Shown one piece after another: positions 35,611-44,478 of a stretch of 64,000 nucleotides of DNA. Positions within the stretch are counted from its first letter, which is position 1, and every line of letters starts with the position of its first letter. The DNA comes from Parasedimentitalea huanghaiensis (lineage in GTDB: Bacteria; Pseudomonadota; Alphaproteobacteria; Rhodobacterales; Rhodobacteraceae), in contig NZ_WQLV01000011.1 of NCBI RefSeq assembly GCF_009753675.1, positions 1 through 64,000 of the forward strand, in the 5' to 3' direction. The notes under the pieces were generated by a model. It searched no databases and was not told the origin of the DNA. It saw nothing but the letters and a program-made list of their open reading frames with translations. Made by a program: the position numbers and the translations under genes.

Positions 35611-36041
35611 TGCGGATGTTTTTCTCTTTTCTGGCCGGCGGGCTATTTGGCGCTGGTCTTTTTATCTCAGGCATGACCGACACCATTAAGGTACAGGGAT
35701 GGCTAGACGTATTTGGCGATTGGGATCCAACTCTGGCATTTGTAATGGGGGGCGCCATCATACCAATGTTCATTGCCTGGCGGTTCACCAAGGGGCGTGC
35801 TCCACTGTTGGGCGGTGCATTTCCATCACCGGCCCGTCCAGAACTCGACCACCGGCTGATTACCGGATCTGTCATGTTTGGTATGGGTTGGGGGCTGGTG
35901 GGATTGTGCCCCGGACCTGTGATCGCATCGATCACCTACAATGGGTGGGAAGGCGTGTTGTTCATGCTCTCAATGATTGCAGGCATGGTAGTTGCGCCTA
36001 AAATTGGCGAACAACTAGACCAAATAGCGGCAAAGGCGTAA
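35610..36041 (+). CDS. YeeE/YedE-family sulfur transporter, C-terminal half protein (DUF6691-like)
   Basis: 143 residues with four or five hydrophobic helices. GAGLFISGMTDTIKVQGWLD near the start and GMGWGLVGLCPGPVIASIT near the end are the family signatures, the latter with the conserved Cys. The ATG at 35610 shares a base with the stop of the preceding half. Together the two halves equal one full YeeE-type transporter. Confidence 0.9.
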   Translation: MRMFFSFLAGGLFGAGLFISGMTDTIKVQGWLDVFGDWDPTLAFVMGGAIIPMFIAWRFTKGRAPLLGGAFPSPARPELDHRLITGSVMFGMGWGLVGLCPGPVIASITYNGWEGVLFMLSMIAGMVVAPKIGEQLDQIAAKA

Positions 36042-36051
36042 AGGTTCTGAT

Positions 36052-36480
36052 ATGGATCCACGTTCTATCACCCCCCGCTATTTCGTCTCGCCGCAGATTG
36101 CGGCCGAGGATCTGCCCGCGCTGGCCAAGGCTGGCTTCAAGGCAGTGATTTGCAACCGCCCCGATGCTGAGGTGCCGCCTAGCCATCAGGCCGAGAGAAT
36201 CCGTGCTGCCGCTGAAGCCGCAGGGCTGAGGTTTGAAGAACTGCCGCTCACACACCAAACCATGACGGCCGACAATGTAAACAAACAACGGCGATTGGCA
36301 GAGGTCTGTGACGGGCCTGTGCTGGCCTATTGCGCCTCTGGCACCCGCTGTTCTGTGGTTTGGGCACTAGGTCACGCAAGCGAGATGAATTCGGACACAA
36401 TTTTGAATATGACTGCCGCAGCAGGATATCAGCTGGAAAACCTACGTCCGGCTTTGGACGAGTTGCACGTCAAAAGCTAA
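36052..36480 (+). CDS. TIGR01244-family sulfurtransferase (DUF442)
   Basis: 142 residues. Features are the N-terminal ITPRYFVSPQIAAEDLPALA, VICNRPDAEVPPSHQAERIR, and the anion-binding loop CASGTRCS with C94 and R99. This domain is the N-terminal part of the two-domain Blh proteins of Agrobacterium and Xylella; here it is a separate gene 10 bases after the transporter gene, in one operon with the metallo-beta-lactamase-fold partner. Likely role: sulfur transfer or rhodanese-like step in sulfide handling. Confidence 0.88.
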   Translation: MDPRSITPRYFVSPQIAAEDLPALAKAGFKAVICNRPDAEVPPSHQAERIRAAAEAAGLRFEELPLTHQTMTADNVNKQRRLAEVCDGPVLAYCASGTRCSVVWALGHASEMNSDTILNMTAAAGYQLENLRPALDELHVKS

Positions 36481-36504
36481 TCTATTGTTGTTGTTTAGCA
36501 AAGC

Positions 36505-36533
36505 AACGCTTCGGACTTAACAGCCGGAGCGTT
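36505..36533 (+). terminator. Terminator of the sulfide operon
   Basis: A 10-bp stem with one G-U pair (AACGCTTCGG with CCGGAGCGTT) and loop ACTTAACAG, followed by a T-rich tract. It lies 25 bases after the sulfurtransferase stop. Confidence 0.8.
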
Positions 36534-36561
36534 TTCTATTTACCGAACATCTAGGTAACGG

Positions 36562-37896
36562 TCAGAGAGGATCCGGAAGGCCATCGCCCAAACCGGCCAA
36601 TTCTGAAATTTCTGCCATCGCGTCACCCTGATCAAAACCACCCAGATCGCCCTCGGAGCCAGTGCCCAACAGGGCGGGCATATCGTCCATACCTGCCATT
36701 GGTAAGTCACCCATTGGTGGTAGGTCGCCCATTGGTGGTAGGTCGCCCATTGATGGTAGGTCGCCCATTGGCAAATCACCCATCGGAAGGTCGCCCATCG
36801 GCAAGTCACCCATTGGTAAATCGCCCGCTGGTAAGTCACCCATCGGTGCCATTCCAAGACCATCCGCAGGATCTTGAAGACCTTGAGCTGCGATGCCAAG
36901 ATCAAGCGGTGCGGGCTCGTTGATTTGTTCCATTGGTAGATCAGACCCGATCGCGGATGAAAACGCTTGTCCTTCTGTGGCATTGCCTCCGTCCAGGCCG
37001 CTACCGGAATCATTCAATCTAACAGCACGGGCACCGTTAATTTGCCCTAACCGTCCCCCAGAAATGCTTTGCCCATTGATGGCAATAAGATCGGTTTCAT
37101 ATAGAAAGGCCTGATCCAAAGACAGCACATCACCAACTTGGAGGTTAGAGAACTCGTTTAAAGGGACCTGCATCTTACACAAAACTGCGCTCAAATCGAC
37201 CCGCATGTTCCCCATATTGCTGCCAAGAGACGGCCCAAAATCAATTGCACTCGCTTGGCCATCTTTGCCTAAATCTTCGTCTGTTGGCTCGGGCAGGATC
37301 AGCGTCATAGCGCCCTGCATAGCGCCGCAAGACAAGTCCAGAGTCATTTCGATGACACGGTAATCATCTGCTTCGAGACCAAGCAAGAGGCTCCGCGTAT
37401 CTTCTATCCGGGCGCCAAAACGGAATCCATCGAACAGAGGTAGGTCAGCTTGAGTTTCAAGCATCGTCACAGCTTTGGCAAACGCCCGATCGATAAATTC
37501 GGCGGTCATCGCTGCATCAGTCGATGTATAGTGACGTTCAGAGGGCGCCTTGCCCATCACCTGCCCCATGGTCTGCTGCTGTATAAGGGCTGTAACCGTC
37601 GCAGCATCCAGCGTTGCCGAACCGATACGCCCATTTGGGCCATCTAGCACCACCAGCAGATCTTCGTCAGACAGATGTCGGTTCAGGTCTTCAGGTGCAC
37701 AATTTACCTGACGCGCCGCAATGACCGCAACTGGGAGTTCGCACAGATCAGCAGCCGCTCTCGCAAGCGAACGGCGCAACGCCTTGAGAGTGACCGAGCT
37801 GGAAATTCCGCTGGTCCCCTCGCGTGCAACAGCCAGTTTGCGTGCAAGAACACTTGCACCGCCGTCCGCTGTTTCTGCTGTTGTAATGTCTGACAT
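36562..37896 (-). CDS. FliM/FliN-like protein with a repetitive PMGDL tail
   Basis: 444 residues. The N-terminal ~230 residues resemble a FliM-type middle domain (VTALIQQQTMGQVMG, DAAMTAEFIDRAFAKAV). A FliN/SpoA-type domain follows at about 230-300 (LSAVLCKMQVPLNEFSNLQV, LYETDLIAINGQSISGGRL). From about residue 349 to 400 the tail is a tandem repeat of PMGDL, then an acidic end. FliM/FliN form the flagellar motor switch; no other flagellar gene is nearby, so it may be a motor component encoded apart or a relative with another role. A GGGAG ribosome site precedes the ATG. Confidence 0.78.
   Translation of the reverse strand: MSDITTAETADGGASVLARKLAVAREGTSGISSSVTLKALRRSLARAAADLCELPVAVIAARQVNCAPEDLNRHLSDEDLLVVLDGPNGRIGSATLDAATVTALIQQQTMGQVMGKAPSERHYTSTDAAMTAEFIDRAFAKAVTMLETQADLPLFDGFRFGARIEDTRSLLLGLEADDYRVIEMTLDLSCGAMQGAMTLILPEPTDEDLGKDGQASAIDFGPSLGSNMGNMRVDLSAVLCKMQVPLNEFSNLQVGDVLSLDQAFLYETDLIAINGQSISGGRLGQINGARAVRLNDSGSGLDGGNATEGQAFSSAIGSDLPMEQINEPAPLDLGIAAQGLQDPADGLGMAPMGDLPAGDLPMGDLPMGDLPMGDLPMGDLPSMGDLPPMGDLPPMGDLPMAGMDDMPALLGTGSEGDLGGFDQGDAMAEISELAGLGDGLPDPL
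36698..36850. repeat. 15-bp tandem repeat inside the FliM/FliN-like gene
   Basis: About nine or ten copies of a 15-base unit encoding PMGDL, three of them lengthened to 18 bases by an extra Ser or Pro codon. Copies differ at silent positions (ATTGG/ATCGG, TCACC/TCGCC). The reading frame is kept throughout, so copy-number changes would lengthen or shorten the protein tail without a frameshift. Confidence 0.9.
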
Positions 37897-37978
37897 AGGC
37901 TCCCAACCAACACCTTCTGCGCCCCTTTAGATATCTTTTAGCGCGTAGTTGGTTACTATAGTCTTTATAAATGACGTC

Positions 37979-40657
37979 TTAGGTGACCAAATCTGGTGCT
38001 AATGGCAAGGAAACCCGAAAGGCGCCACCAGGATGCCCGGACAAGTAACGCACATCGCCCCCCAAACGCAGCATAATCTCACGACAAATCGCTAGGCCCA
38101 GTCCTGCTCCACCGGCCTTTTCGGGGCTAACCCTCGAGAATTTCTCAAAAATAAGTTGTTGCGAAGCCCGCGGTATTCCGCTGCCATTGTCGAGAAAATC
38201 AATCCGCAGCCGCCCATATCTGGTTGACACCACGATGCTGATTTCCGGGTTCTCAGCATCGCAATATTTCTGTGCATTGGCGATCAGGTTGATAAAAACT
38301 TGTGACAAGCGGTCCAAATCAGACGAAATCCGCACCACTTCCGTCGAAGGTGCGCGAATGACGTTCAATGGCTTATCTGATCCTGCCAGCGCAGTTGACA
38401 CCGCATGGTCAAGCACCTCACCCAAGCTACCAACAGTCATGTTTAGGCTCACTTGACCACTTTCCAGAACGCTCAGATCCAGCAGGTCGTTCAACAATCG
38501 AGTCAACCTTAGGGCTTCATCATGTATAATGCTCGCATGGCGAACAGTATCTTCTTCACTCCCTCCTTCGGTGTCGCGCAGGATCTCTGAAAACGCCCGG
38601 ATCGAAGTCATAGGTGTGCGCAATTCGTGGCTCACCTGGCTTAGAAACGCGTCCTTTTGCTGCGAGATCTGGGTCAGTTTTTCATTTGTTTCCCTCAACT
38701 TCTTGGCAGTCCGCGATAATTCTTTGGATTGCACTTCTAACTGGCTAGAATATTCCAGCATCTGTGCTGTTTCATCCGCCACAGCCAAAAGGTCCTCTAC
38801 CGAGACCGACGACCCTCCGGCGATCTGGCCCACCATCGCGTGCGCCGCTGCGGCACCAACCGAGCCACTCAACTCTCGCTCCAATCGCTCCAGAAACGCT
38901 GGCGTTGGTTCTGGGAGCCCACGGTGGCTTCCTTGACGGATGGCTTCGCTCTGGAAAAAGTCCTGTGCTTCGCCTGCCCCTAGAATCCGCTGCGACATCA
39001 CCATCAAATCTTCGCTTTGCGCCACCAACCCGGTCCAGCCACGCGGCCCCGCTGAATGATCAAAAACATTGACGAATTGCGCGCCCTGTAGCCGCTCTAA
39101 CGGGTTGGGGAACGTTGCCAGTGATACAATGCAAAAAGCCGCTGCGTTCAACGCCATAGACCACAGGACCGCATGAACGATTGGATCCAGCCCCTCAATC
39201 CCAAATAGAGCCTGCGGGCGCAGCCAGGGAAAGCCAAACAATCCATCAGTCAGGACTGCATCCGGCAACAGGCCTCCCCCCAACGCAGGAAGAAGCATTG
39301 TATAAAGCCAAATCAAAAACCCAAGAGACAACCCAGCCAGTGCCCCCGTCCGGGTAGCGCCACGCCAAAACAGCCCCCCCACCAGCGCAGGCAGAATTTG
39401 CGCAATCCCAGCAAACGAGATCAGACCAATCGAAGCCAGTGCAGCGTCCTGGCCAGCCAGCCTGTAATAGAAATACCCCAGAGCCATGATCACTGCGATC
39501 GACACCCGGCGCGCAAGCAGAACCACATTGCGAACATCGCCTGAGACTGAAGCCCCATGCCCCTGCATCCGCAACCAGATCGGCATCACGATATGGTTGG
39601 AAACCATGGTCGACAGTGCCATCGCCGCGACAATGACCATCGAGGTCGCCGACGAAAACCCACCCAAGAAAGACAACATAGCCAGTCCATCACGGCCCTG
39701 GCTAAGGGGGATGGTCAAAACAAACAGATCGGGATTTGCCCCCACCGGCAACAGTTCTAACCCTATTGCAGCAATCGGGACAACAAACAGGCTCATCAAG
39801 AGCAGATATAGTGGAAAAGCCCATGCCGCGACACGCAGATGCCGTTCATCTTCATTTTCAACCACCATAACCTGAAACATGCGTGGCAGGCAGACAAAGG
39901 CTGCTGCAGACAAGAACGTTATGGTGGCCCAGCGGTCGCCTTGCATCTGCCATTGACCGATCTGCGAGGCATCCACGCGGGCCATGGTTTCACCAATTCC
40001 ATCGGACAGGCCCCAAACCACGAAAATTCCAACCGCCAGCAAGGCCACCAACTTAACCATTGCTTCCAGAGCCACAGCAGTCACCACCCCATGGTGGCGT
40101 TCGTTTGCGTTCAAGTTACGGGTTCCAAACAAAATGGCAAACACGGCCAACCCCGCAGCAACCCAGAACACTGTTGTGGTTTCATAGAGCTGCCGTGCGG
40201 GATCAGCCTCGGCAAAAGTGGCAAATGACAGTGTGATCGACTGCAATTGCAACGCAATATACGGCGTCACGCCAATTACGGCCAAGATGGTTACGCATAT
40301 CGCAAGCGTGTTTGACTTTCCGTAGCGCGCGGAGATCAGGTCAGCTATCGAAGTGACCCGCTGGCTGCGCCCTATTCGGACCAGTTTGCGCAACCCCCAC
40401 CACCAACCGATCATTACCAGCGTTGGCCCTAGATAGATTGTAATAAACTCGAGCCCAGATCGCGCCGCATACCCAACGGCACCGTAAAAAGTCCAAGCTG
40501 TACAATAGATCGAAAGCGACAGTGTGTAGATCAACGGTGACCGCAACCAGGCGGACCGATGTCCCCTACTGGCCTTGCGGTCAGCGGCAAAGGCCACAAT
40601 GAACAAGAGAGCGACATAGACCAAACACACCGCAACGAGCACATTCAGCGAAGCCAT
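37979..40657 (-). CDS. Sodium:solute symporter fused to sensor histidine kinase (CbrA-like)
   Basis: 892 residues. About residues 1-500 form a 13-helix sodium:solute symporter domain (YCTAWTFYGAVGYAARSG, TSIADLISARYG, FLGGFSSATSMVIVAAMALS). A linker with a coiled coil (QLEVQSKELSRTAKKLRETN) leads to the HisKA domain with the phosphorylated His677 in SQVSHELRTPMTSIRAF. The ATPase domain has LIANAQKYCDAENPEI, FLDNGSGIPR and GGAGLGLAICREIMLRL. The transporter-like part probably senses or couples to a nutrient. It is translationally coupled (TAATG) to a small membrane protein and, through that, to a response regulator. Confidence 0.95.
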   Translation of the reverse strand: MASLNVLVAVCLVYVALLFIVAFAADRKASRGHRSAWLRSPLIYTLSLSIYCTAWTFYGAVGYAARSGLEFITIYLGPTLVMIGWWWGLRKLVRIGRSQRVTSIADLISARYGKSNTLAICVTILAVIGVTPYIALQLQSITLSFATFAEADPARQLYETTTVFWVAAGLAVFAILFGTRNLNANERHHGVVTAVALEAMVKLVALLAVGIFVVWGLSDGIGETMARVDASQIGQWQMQGDRWATITFLSAAAFVCLPRMFQVMVVENEDERHLRVAAWAFPLYLLLMSLFVVPIAAIGLELLPVGANPDLFVLTIPLSQGRDGLAMLSFLGGFSSATSMVIVAAMALSTMVSNHIVMPIWLRMQGHGASVSGDVRNVVLLARRVSIAVIMALGYFYYRLAGQDAALASIGLISFAGIAQILPALVGGLFWRGATRTGALAGLSLGFLIWLYTMLLPALGGGLLPDAVLTDGLFGFPWLRPQALFGIEGLDPIVHAVLWSMALNAAAFCIVSLATFPNPLERLQGAQFVNVFDHSAGPRGWTGLVAQSEDLMVMSQRILGAGEAQDFFQSEAIRQGSHRGLPEPTPAFLERLERELSGSVGAAAAHAMVGQIAGGSSVSVEDLLAVADETAQMLEYSSQLEVQSKELSRTAKKLRETNEKLTQISQQKDAFLSQVSHELRTPMTSIRAFSEILRDTEGGSEEDTVRHASIIHDEALRLTRLLNDLLDLSVLESGQVSLNMTVGSLGEVLDHAVSTALAGSDKPLNVIRAPSTEVVRISSDLDRLSQVFINLIANAQKYCDAENPEISIVVSTRYGRLRIDFLDNGSGIPRASQQLIFEKFSRVSPEKAGGAGLGLAICREIMLRLGGDVRYLSGHPGGAFRVSLPLAPDLVT

Positions 40658-40992
40658 TAGGGCGCTTCCTCACCAGGTTTATCGGTACCTTCAGTCCAGT
40701 TTTCCGCCCACCGGCGTACTGCCACCCCAAACACAAAGCTGGCAGCAATCAACAGCGTCCAAATCGTAAACAGGTAGGTTATGGCTTCGGAAATAGGTTT
40801 CCCACCTGACGTATCCGGTGCGGGATAGGGATCAGGATTTGGCCACATCAGCGGCACCAGAAAAAGTAGCGCCCCAAACAAAGGTAGCAGTCGTGCAATG
40901 TCCATAAGACGACGACGCCGATAGGCCTTTCGTTCAACAAATAGCGCCGTTCGCTGCCTGCCTTCGCCCCAGTCGTCGCCGCTGTGGCTCAT
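40657..40992 (-). CDS. Small two-helix membrane protein coupled to the symporter-kinase
   Basis: 111 residues with hydrophobic helices at about 33-50 and 68-90 and charged ends. The start overlaps the response-regulator stop as ATGA, and the stop overlaps the kinase start as TAATG, so all three are made together. Small partner proteins are known for several sodium:solute symporters, and this one may be the accessory subunit of the sensor's transport domain; that is inference. Confidence 0.8.
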   Translation of the reverse strand: MSHSGDDWGEGRQRTALFVERKAYRRRRLMDIARLLPLFGALLFLVPLMWPNPDPYPAPDTSGGKPISEAITYLFTIWTLLIAASFVFGVAVRRWAENWTEGTDKPGEEAP

Positions 40993-41369
40993 GCTTGATT
41001 GGCCTGCGCGTGCAAATCCCGAACTGCCGCTAGCACTTCTGTATTGGAAAACGGCTTGGTCATAAAACGGCTGACCCCAGCCTTCTCAGCCATTTCCCGA
41101 TCTCTCGCCTGACCGCGCGCTGTCAACATCAGCACCGGCAGTTCGGTCATTTTTTCCTGTTCCCGGAGATCCTTAATGATTTCCATTCCACTTTTGCCTG
41201 GCAGCATAAGATCAAGAATGACCAAATCTGGTTTTGCCGCCTTGATCACCTCAATCGCATTTTGCCCATCGGAATGAGCCTCAACAGTCCAGCCTTCCCG
41301 GGTCAGTAGAAACCGGATCGCCTCAATAATATTTGGCTCATCCTCAATCAACACAACATGCCTGCCCAT
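40989..41369 (-). CDS. Response regulator receiver protein (CheY-like)
   Basis: 126 residues from the ATG at 41369; GGGAGGAA lies 8 bases before it, while a 13-codon longer frame lacks a ribosome site. The acidic pocket is IEDEP, the phosphoacceptor is D53 in LVILDLMLPGKSGME, and the late switch residues are in MLTARG and MTKPF. There is no output domain, so it works by protein contact. It is the first gene of the coupled three-gene unit and is the likely target of the kinase. Confidence 0.92.
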   Translation of the reverse strand: MGRHVVLIEDEPNIIEAIRFLLTREGWTVEAHSDGQNAIEVIKAAKPDLVILDLMLPGKSGMEIIKDLREQEKMTELPVLMLTARGQARDREMAEKAGVSRFMTKPFSNTEVLAAVRDLHAQANQA

Positions 41370-41467
41370 ATGCAGAAATTCCTCCCTCAACGCCAACTTC
41401 CGGCCCACAAAGACCTAGCGCTAATTCCCCTAGTTCAGGCCAGACTAGACCTGAGGTCACATAACTG

Positions 41468-42763
41468 TCAAAACTCTTCGTCAAGGATTGATGTCTCGCG
41501 CCGCGCCTGACAGTTCTTTGCTGTACAGACCCGACAGCTTGACCCCACCGCCAGCGCATCTGCCGGGCTGGCTGTCTGCGGCAAGATCAACATTACTGCA
41601 CGGTACATGGGATCTTTATCAAATCCAACTTGCGCCTGTGGCCAAGCGACGGCCAGGCATTCAAAGCCCGTGGCATGGCGACCATGCTGTACCACCTGAC
41701 GACGTAGCGGAACCTGTGGCCGGGCCAATGCAGTGTATAGAGGCCACAGCGGGCAGGACGCTCCAAACCTTGGAAGAGCAAATCCATCAATCGGTTTGCG
41801 AAAAAGAATGGACCCCGACGCATCACAAAAAATCAACCCTGACTGCTTGCCCAGAACATCCTCAGGCAGCGTTGCCAGGCGCCGCAAGACTGAGGGCAGT
41901 TCGCAGCTAAATGTTTCGGCAAGGGCCATTGGATCAATTTCGTTGGCAACTGCTTGGGTTATTTCATCCAAAGGCATCTTTTCAGCATCCAAGCGATACA
42001 ATTCCAACGCAGCCATGGCGTCCGTTCTGGCTGCATCGCTTTGCAGCTCTGACGCATCCGCTACCAATTCCGCAGGTGATACCTGCCCCTGTTCAATAGC
42101 TTCAAAATGAAAATCATGCGCACTAAAGAACGCTTCCACTTCTTCCAGCGGCACACCACGTCGAGTGGTGTTTGTACTACTGTCGTCAAGGAAATTTACC
42201 AGCGCCCTACTGCTTTCGGCCAGTCGACGTGAATCCACATTGAGGTTTTGATGGAAACGATCCCGCCATTCCGGCTCAAGCTCTCCCGTTTCCGCCAAGA
42301 TTGACGCGGTGGAGCGAATTGCAGCAGCCGTTGATAGCACTTCATGCAGAGACGCCGCCAGTTGCGGGTCATGTGTCAACCGGTCTGACAGCACTTGCAC
42401 TGTTCGCTCCAGCGTGGCCACCCGACGATGTTCACCAGCCAGCACCTCAGCCCAGCCTGGGAACCTTCCCGCAAACTCATCCACATGGTCTAGCTCTGCC
42501 ACCGGCTTCTCGGCATCCGCAGCGGCCTCCCGCAGGGTTGAGATCAGTGCCACTTCAGCGCCTTCGGTAAGCATTGAAGGTTCGACCCCCAACACTCTGG
42601 CAATATCCACCAATAGCTTGCCACCGATTCTACGGCGATTGTGCTCAATTAGGTTAAGATAAGACGCAGATATGTCGACCTGTCGCGCCAGCGCCGCCTG
42701 TCGCAACGCCAAAAACAGCCTTCGTTCACGAATTCGACTACCCGTCAAAGTGTCCCTTGTCAT
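41468..42763 (-). CDS. Short-chain fatty acyl-type transcriptional regulator (ScfR/RamB-like)
   Basis: 431 residues. The N-terminal Xre helix-turn-helix covers about 8-65 (LALRQAALARQVDISASYLN, then LIEHNRRRIGG). The middle ImmA/IrrE-like region is degenerate, and the C-terminal domain ends in a cysteine cluster GSSCRVCTAKNCQARRE at about 407-423. This architecture fits ScfR/RamB regulators, which control acetate or propionate metabolism. It is transcribed divergently from the ABC importer operon at 42994, which it may control; acs is a further possible target. Confidence 0.85.
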   Translation of the reverse strand: MTRDTLTGSRIRERRLFLALRQAALARQVDISASYLNLIEHNRRRIGGKLLVDIARVLGVEPSMLTEGAEVALISTLREAAADAEKPVAELDHVDEFAGRFPGWAEVLAGEHRRVATLERTVQVLSDRLTHDPQLAASLHEVLSTAAAIRSTASILAETGELEPEWRDRFHQNLNVDSRRLAESSRALVNFLDDSSTNTTRRGVPLEEVEAFFSAHDFHFEAIEQGQVSPAELVADASELQSDAARTDAMAALELYRLDAEKMPLDEITQAVANEIDPMALAETFSCELPSVLRRLATLPEDVLGKQSGLIFCDASGSILFRKPIDGFALPRFGASCPLWPLYTALARPQVPLRRQVVQHGRHATGFECLAVAWPQAQVGFDKDPMYRAVMLILPQTASPADALAVGSSCRVCTAKNCQARRETSILDEEF

Positions 42764-42993
42764 TTTGCAGCCCTCATTGATCTATACGTTTTCAACAGTT
42801 TTCTGCGCTGCAACATAAAAAACTTTACAACTCCAAGCGCACCTCTGTGCATTTATTTACAGAATTATTCAGAAAAACAAGGCGATTATTGCGCAATTTT
42901 ACAACACTGCCTCATACTGCATTTGCACAATAGTGCCTGCGCATCGTGGAAGTAGAGGAGCCGCGACGCGTCAATCATATAAGGGAGGATTAT

Positions 42994-44337
42994 ATGTCCA
43001 ATTCGAATTTCACGCGTCGTGGCATGCTGAAAACCAGCGCTGTTGCCGGCGCAGGTGTTGCATTGCCAACGATCTTTACCGCGTCGTCCGTCGCGGCTTA
43101 CACCAATGAACCCACTGGTAGTTCTGTCACTTTGGGTTTCAACGTACCACAAACTGGCCCCTACGCTGACGAAGGCGCGGACGAGCTGCGCGCATATCAG
43201 TTGGCAGTTGAGCACCTGAACGGAGAAGGCGACGGCGGCATGCTGAACACCTTCAGCTCCAAAGAGCTGCAGGGCAACGGCATCTTGGGCAAAAAGGTCG
43301 AGTTCGTCACAGGCGATACGCAGACCAAATCTGACGCTGCACGCGCATCGGCCAAGTCGATGATCGAAAAAGACGGCGCAGTGATGATCACTGGTGGCTC
43401 ATCCTCGGGTGTTGCGATTGCTGTTCAAGGTCTGTGTCAAGAAGCTGGTGTAATCTTCATGGCTGGCCTGACCCACTCGAACGACACAACCGGTAAAGAT
43501 AAGAAAGCCAATGGTTTCCGTCACTTCTTTAACGGTTACATGTCTGCTGCGGCCTTGGCTCCGGTTCTTAAGAACCTGTATGGCACCGACCGTAGCGCCT
43601 ATCACCTGACAGCTGACTACACTTGGGGCTGGACACAGGAAGAGTCGATCGCTGCCGCAACCGAGGCCATGGGTTGGAACACAGTCAACAAGGTGCGCAC
43701 ACCGCTTGCCTCGACTGACTTCTCCTCCTACATCGCTCCGGTTCTGAATTCGGGTGCTGACGTTCTGGTGCTGAACCACTACGGCGGCAACATGGTAAAC
43801 TCGCTGACCAACGCTGTTCAGTTTGGTCTGCGTGAAAAAGTTGTCAACGGCAAGAACTTCGAAATCGTTGTTCCGCTGTACTCACGTCTGATGGCCAAGG
43901 GTGCCGGTGCCAACGTTAAAGGCATCCACGGTTCCACCAACTGGCACTGGTCGCTGCAGGATGATGCTTCTAAGGCATTCGTTAAATCCTTCGGCACCAA
44001 ATATGGCTTCCCACCGTCGCAGGCGGCGCACACTGTATACTGTCAGACACTGCTGTATGCCGATGCTGCCACACGCGCGGGTACCTTCAACCCATGTGGT
44101 ATTGGCGAAGCTCTGGAAGGCTTTGAGTTCGACGGTCTGGGCAATGGTAAAACATTGTACCGTGCTGGCGATCACCAGTGCTTCAAAGACGTGCTGGTTG
44201 TGCGCGGTAAAGAAAACCCAACATCGGAGTTCGACCTTCTTGAAGTTGTCGAAGTCACTCCGGCGGCTCAGGTTACTTACCCGATCGATCACCCAATGTT
44301 TGCAGGCGGAGCCCTGGGCTCTTGTAACGCAGGCTAA
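42994..44337 (+). CDS. ABC transporter substrate-binding protein (Liv/AmiC type, Tat-exported)
   Basis: 447 residues from the ATG at 42994 (GGGAGGA ribosome site). The N-terminus carries a twin-arginine signal (FTRRGMLKTSAVAGAGVALP), so it is exported folded. The periplasmic-binding fold type I is seen in VTLGFNVPQTGPYADEGADE, EFVTGDTQTKSDAARASAKS and DYTWGWTQEE. Such proteins bind branched-chain amino acids, short-chain amides or urea; the amide or urea branch is the better guess from its length and Tat signal. It is the first gene of a five-gene importer operon. Confidence 0.92.
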   Translation: MSNSNFTRRGMLKTSAVAGAGVALPTIFTASSVAAYTNEPTGSSVTLGFNVPQTGPYADEGADELRAYQLAVEHLNGEGDGGMLNTFSSKELQGNGILGKKVEFVTGDTQTKSDAARASAKSMIEKDGAVMITGGSSSGVAIAVQGLCQEAGVIFMAGLTHSNDTTGKDKKANGFRHFFNGYMSAAALAPVLKNLYGTDRSAYHLTADYTWGWTQEESIAAATEAMGWNTVNKVRTPLASTDFSSYIAPVLNSGADVLVLNHYGGNMVNSLTNAVQFGLREKVVNGKNFEIVVPLYSRLMAKGAGANVKGIHGSTNWHWSLQDDASKAFVKSFGTKYGFPPSQAAHTVYCQTLLYADAATRAGTFNPCGIGEALEGFEFDGLGNGKTLYRAGDHQCFKDVLVVRGKENPTSEFDLLEVVEVTPAAQVTYPIDHPMFAGGALGSCNAG

Positions 44338-44345
44338 GGCCATAT

Positions 44346-44377
44346 GGCCGGGCTGGGCGCGCAATCTGCGCCCGGCC
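44346..44377 (+). terminator. Intra-operon hairpin after the binding-protein gene
   Basis: A stem of at least 7 bp (GCCGGGC paired with GCCCGGC) with further G-C pairs in the loop, 8 bases after the stop. It lies between the binding-protein gene and the permease genes and would leave more binding protein than membrane complex, as also seen between dctP and dctQ. Confidence 0.65.
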
Positions 44378-44478
44378 CCTTCACCCAGCAGCCGGATCTT
44401 GTAGATCGATACGGGACAATCATCCCGAGGCCGCCGGACACTCACAAAGACAAGACGACAAACCCAAAGGTGGGGGCT

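Noticed and set aside
36662-36923. Plus-strand frames made of repeated short units
   Set aside because: They are the reverse of the PMGDL repeat in the FliM/FliN-like gene.
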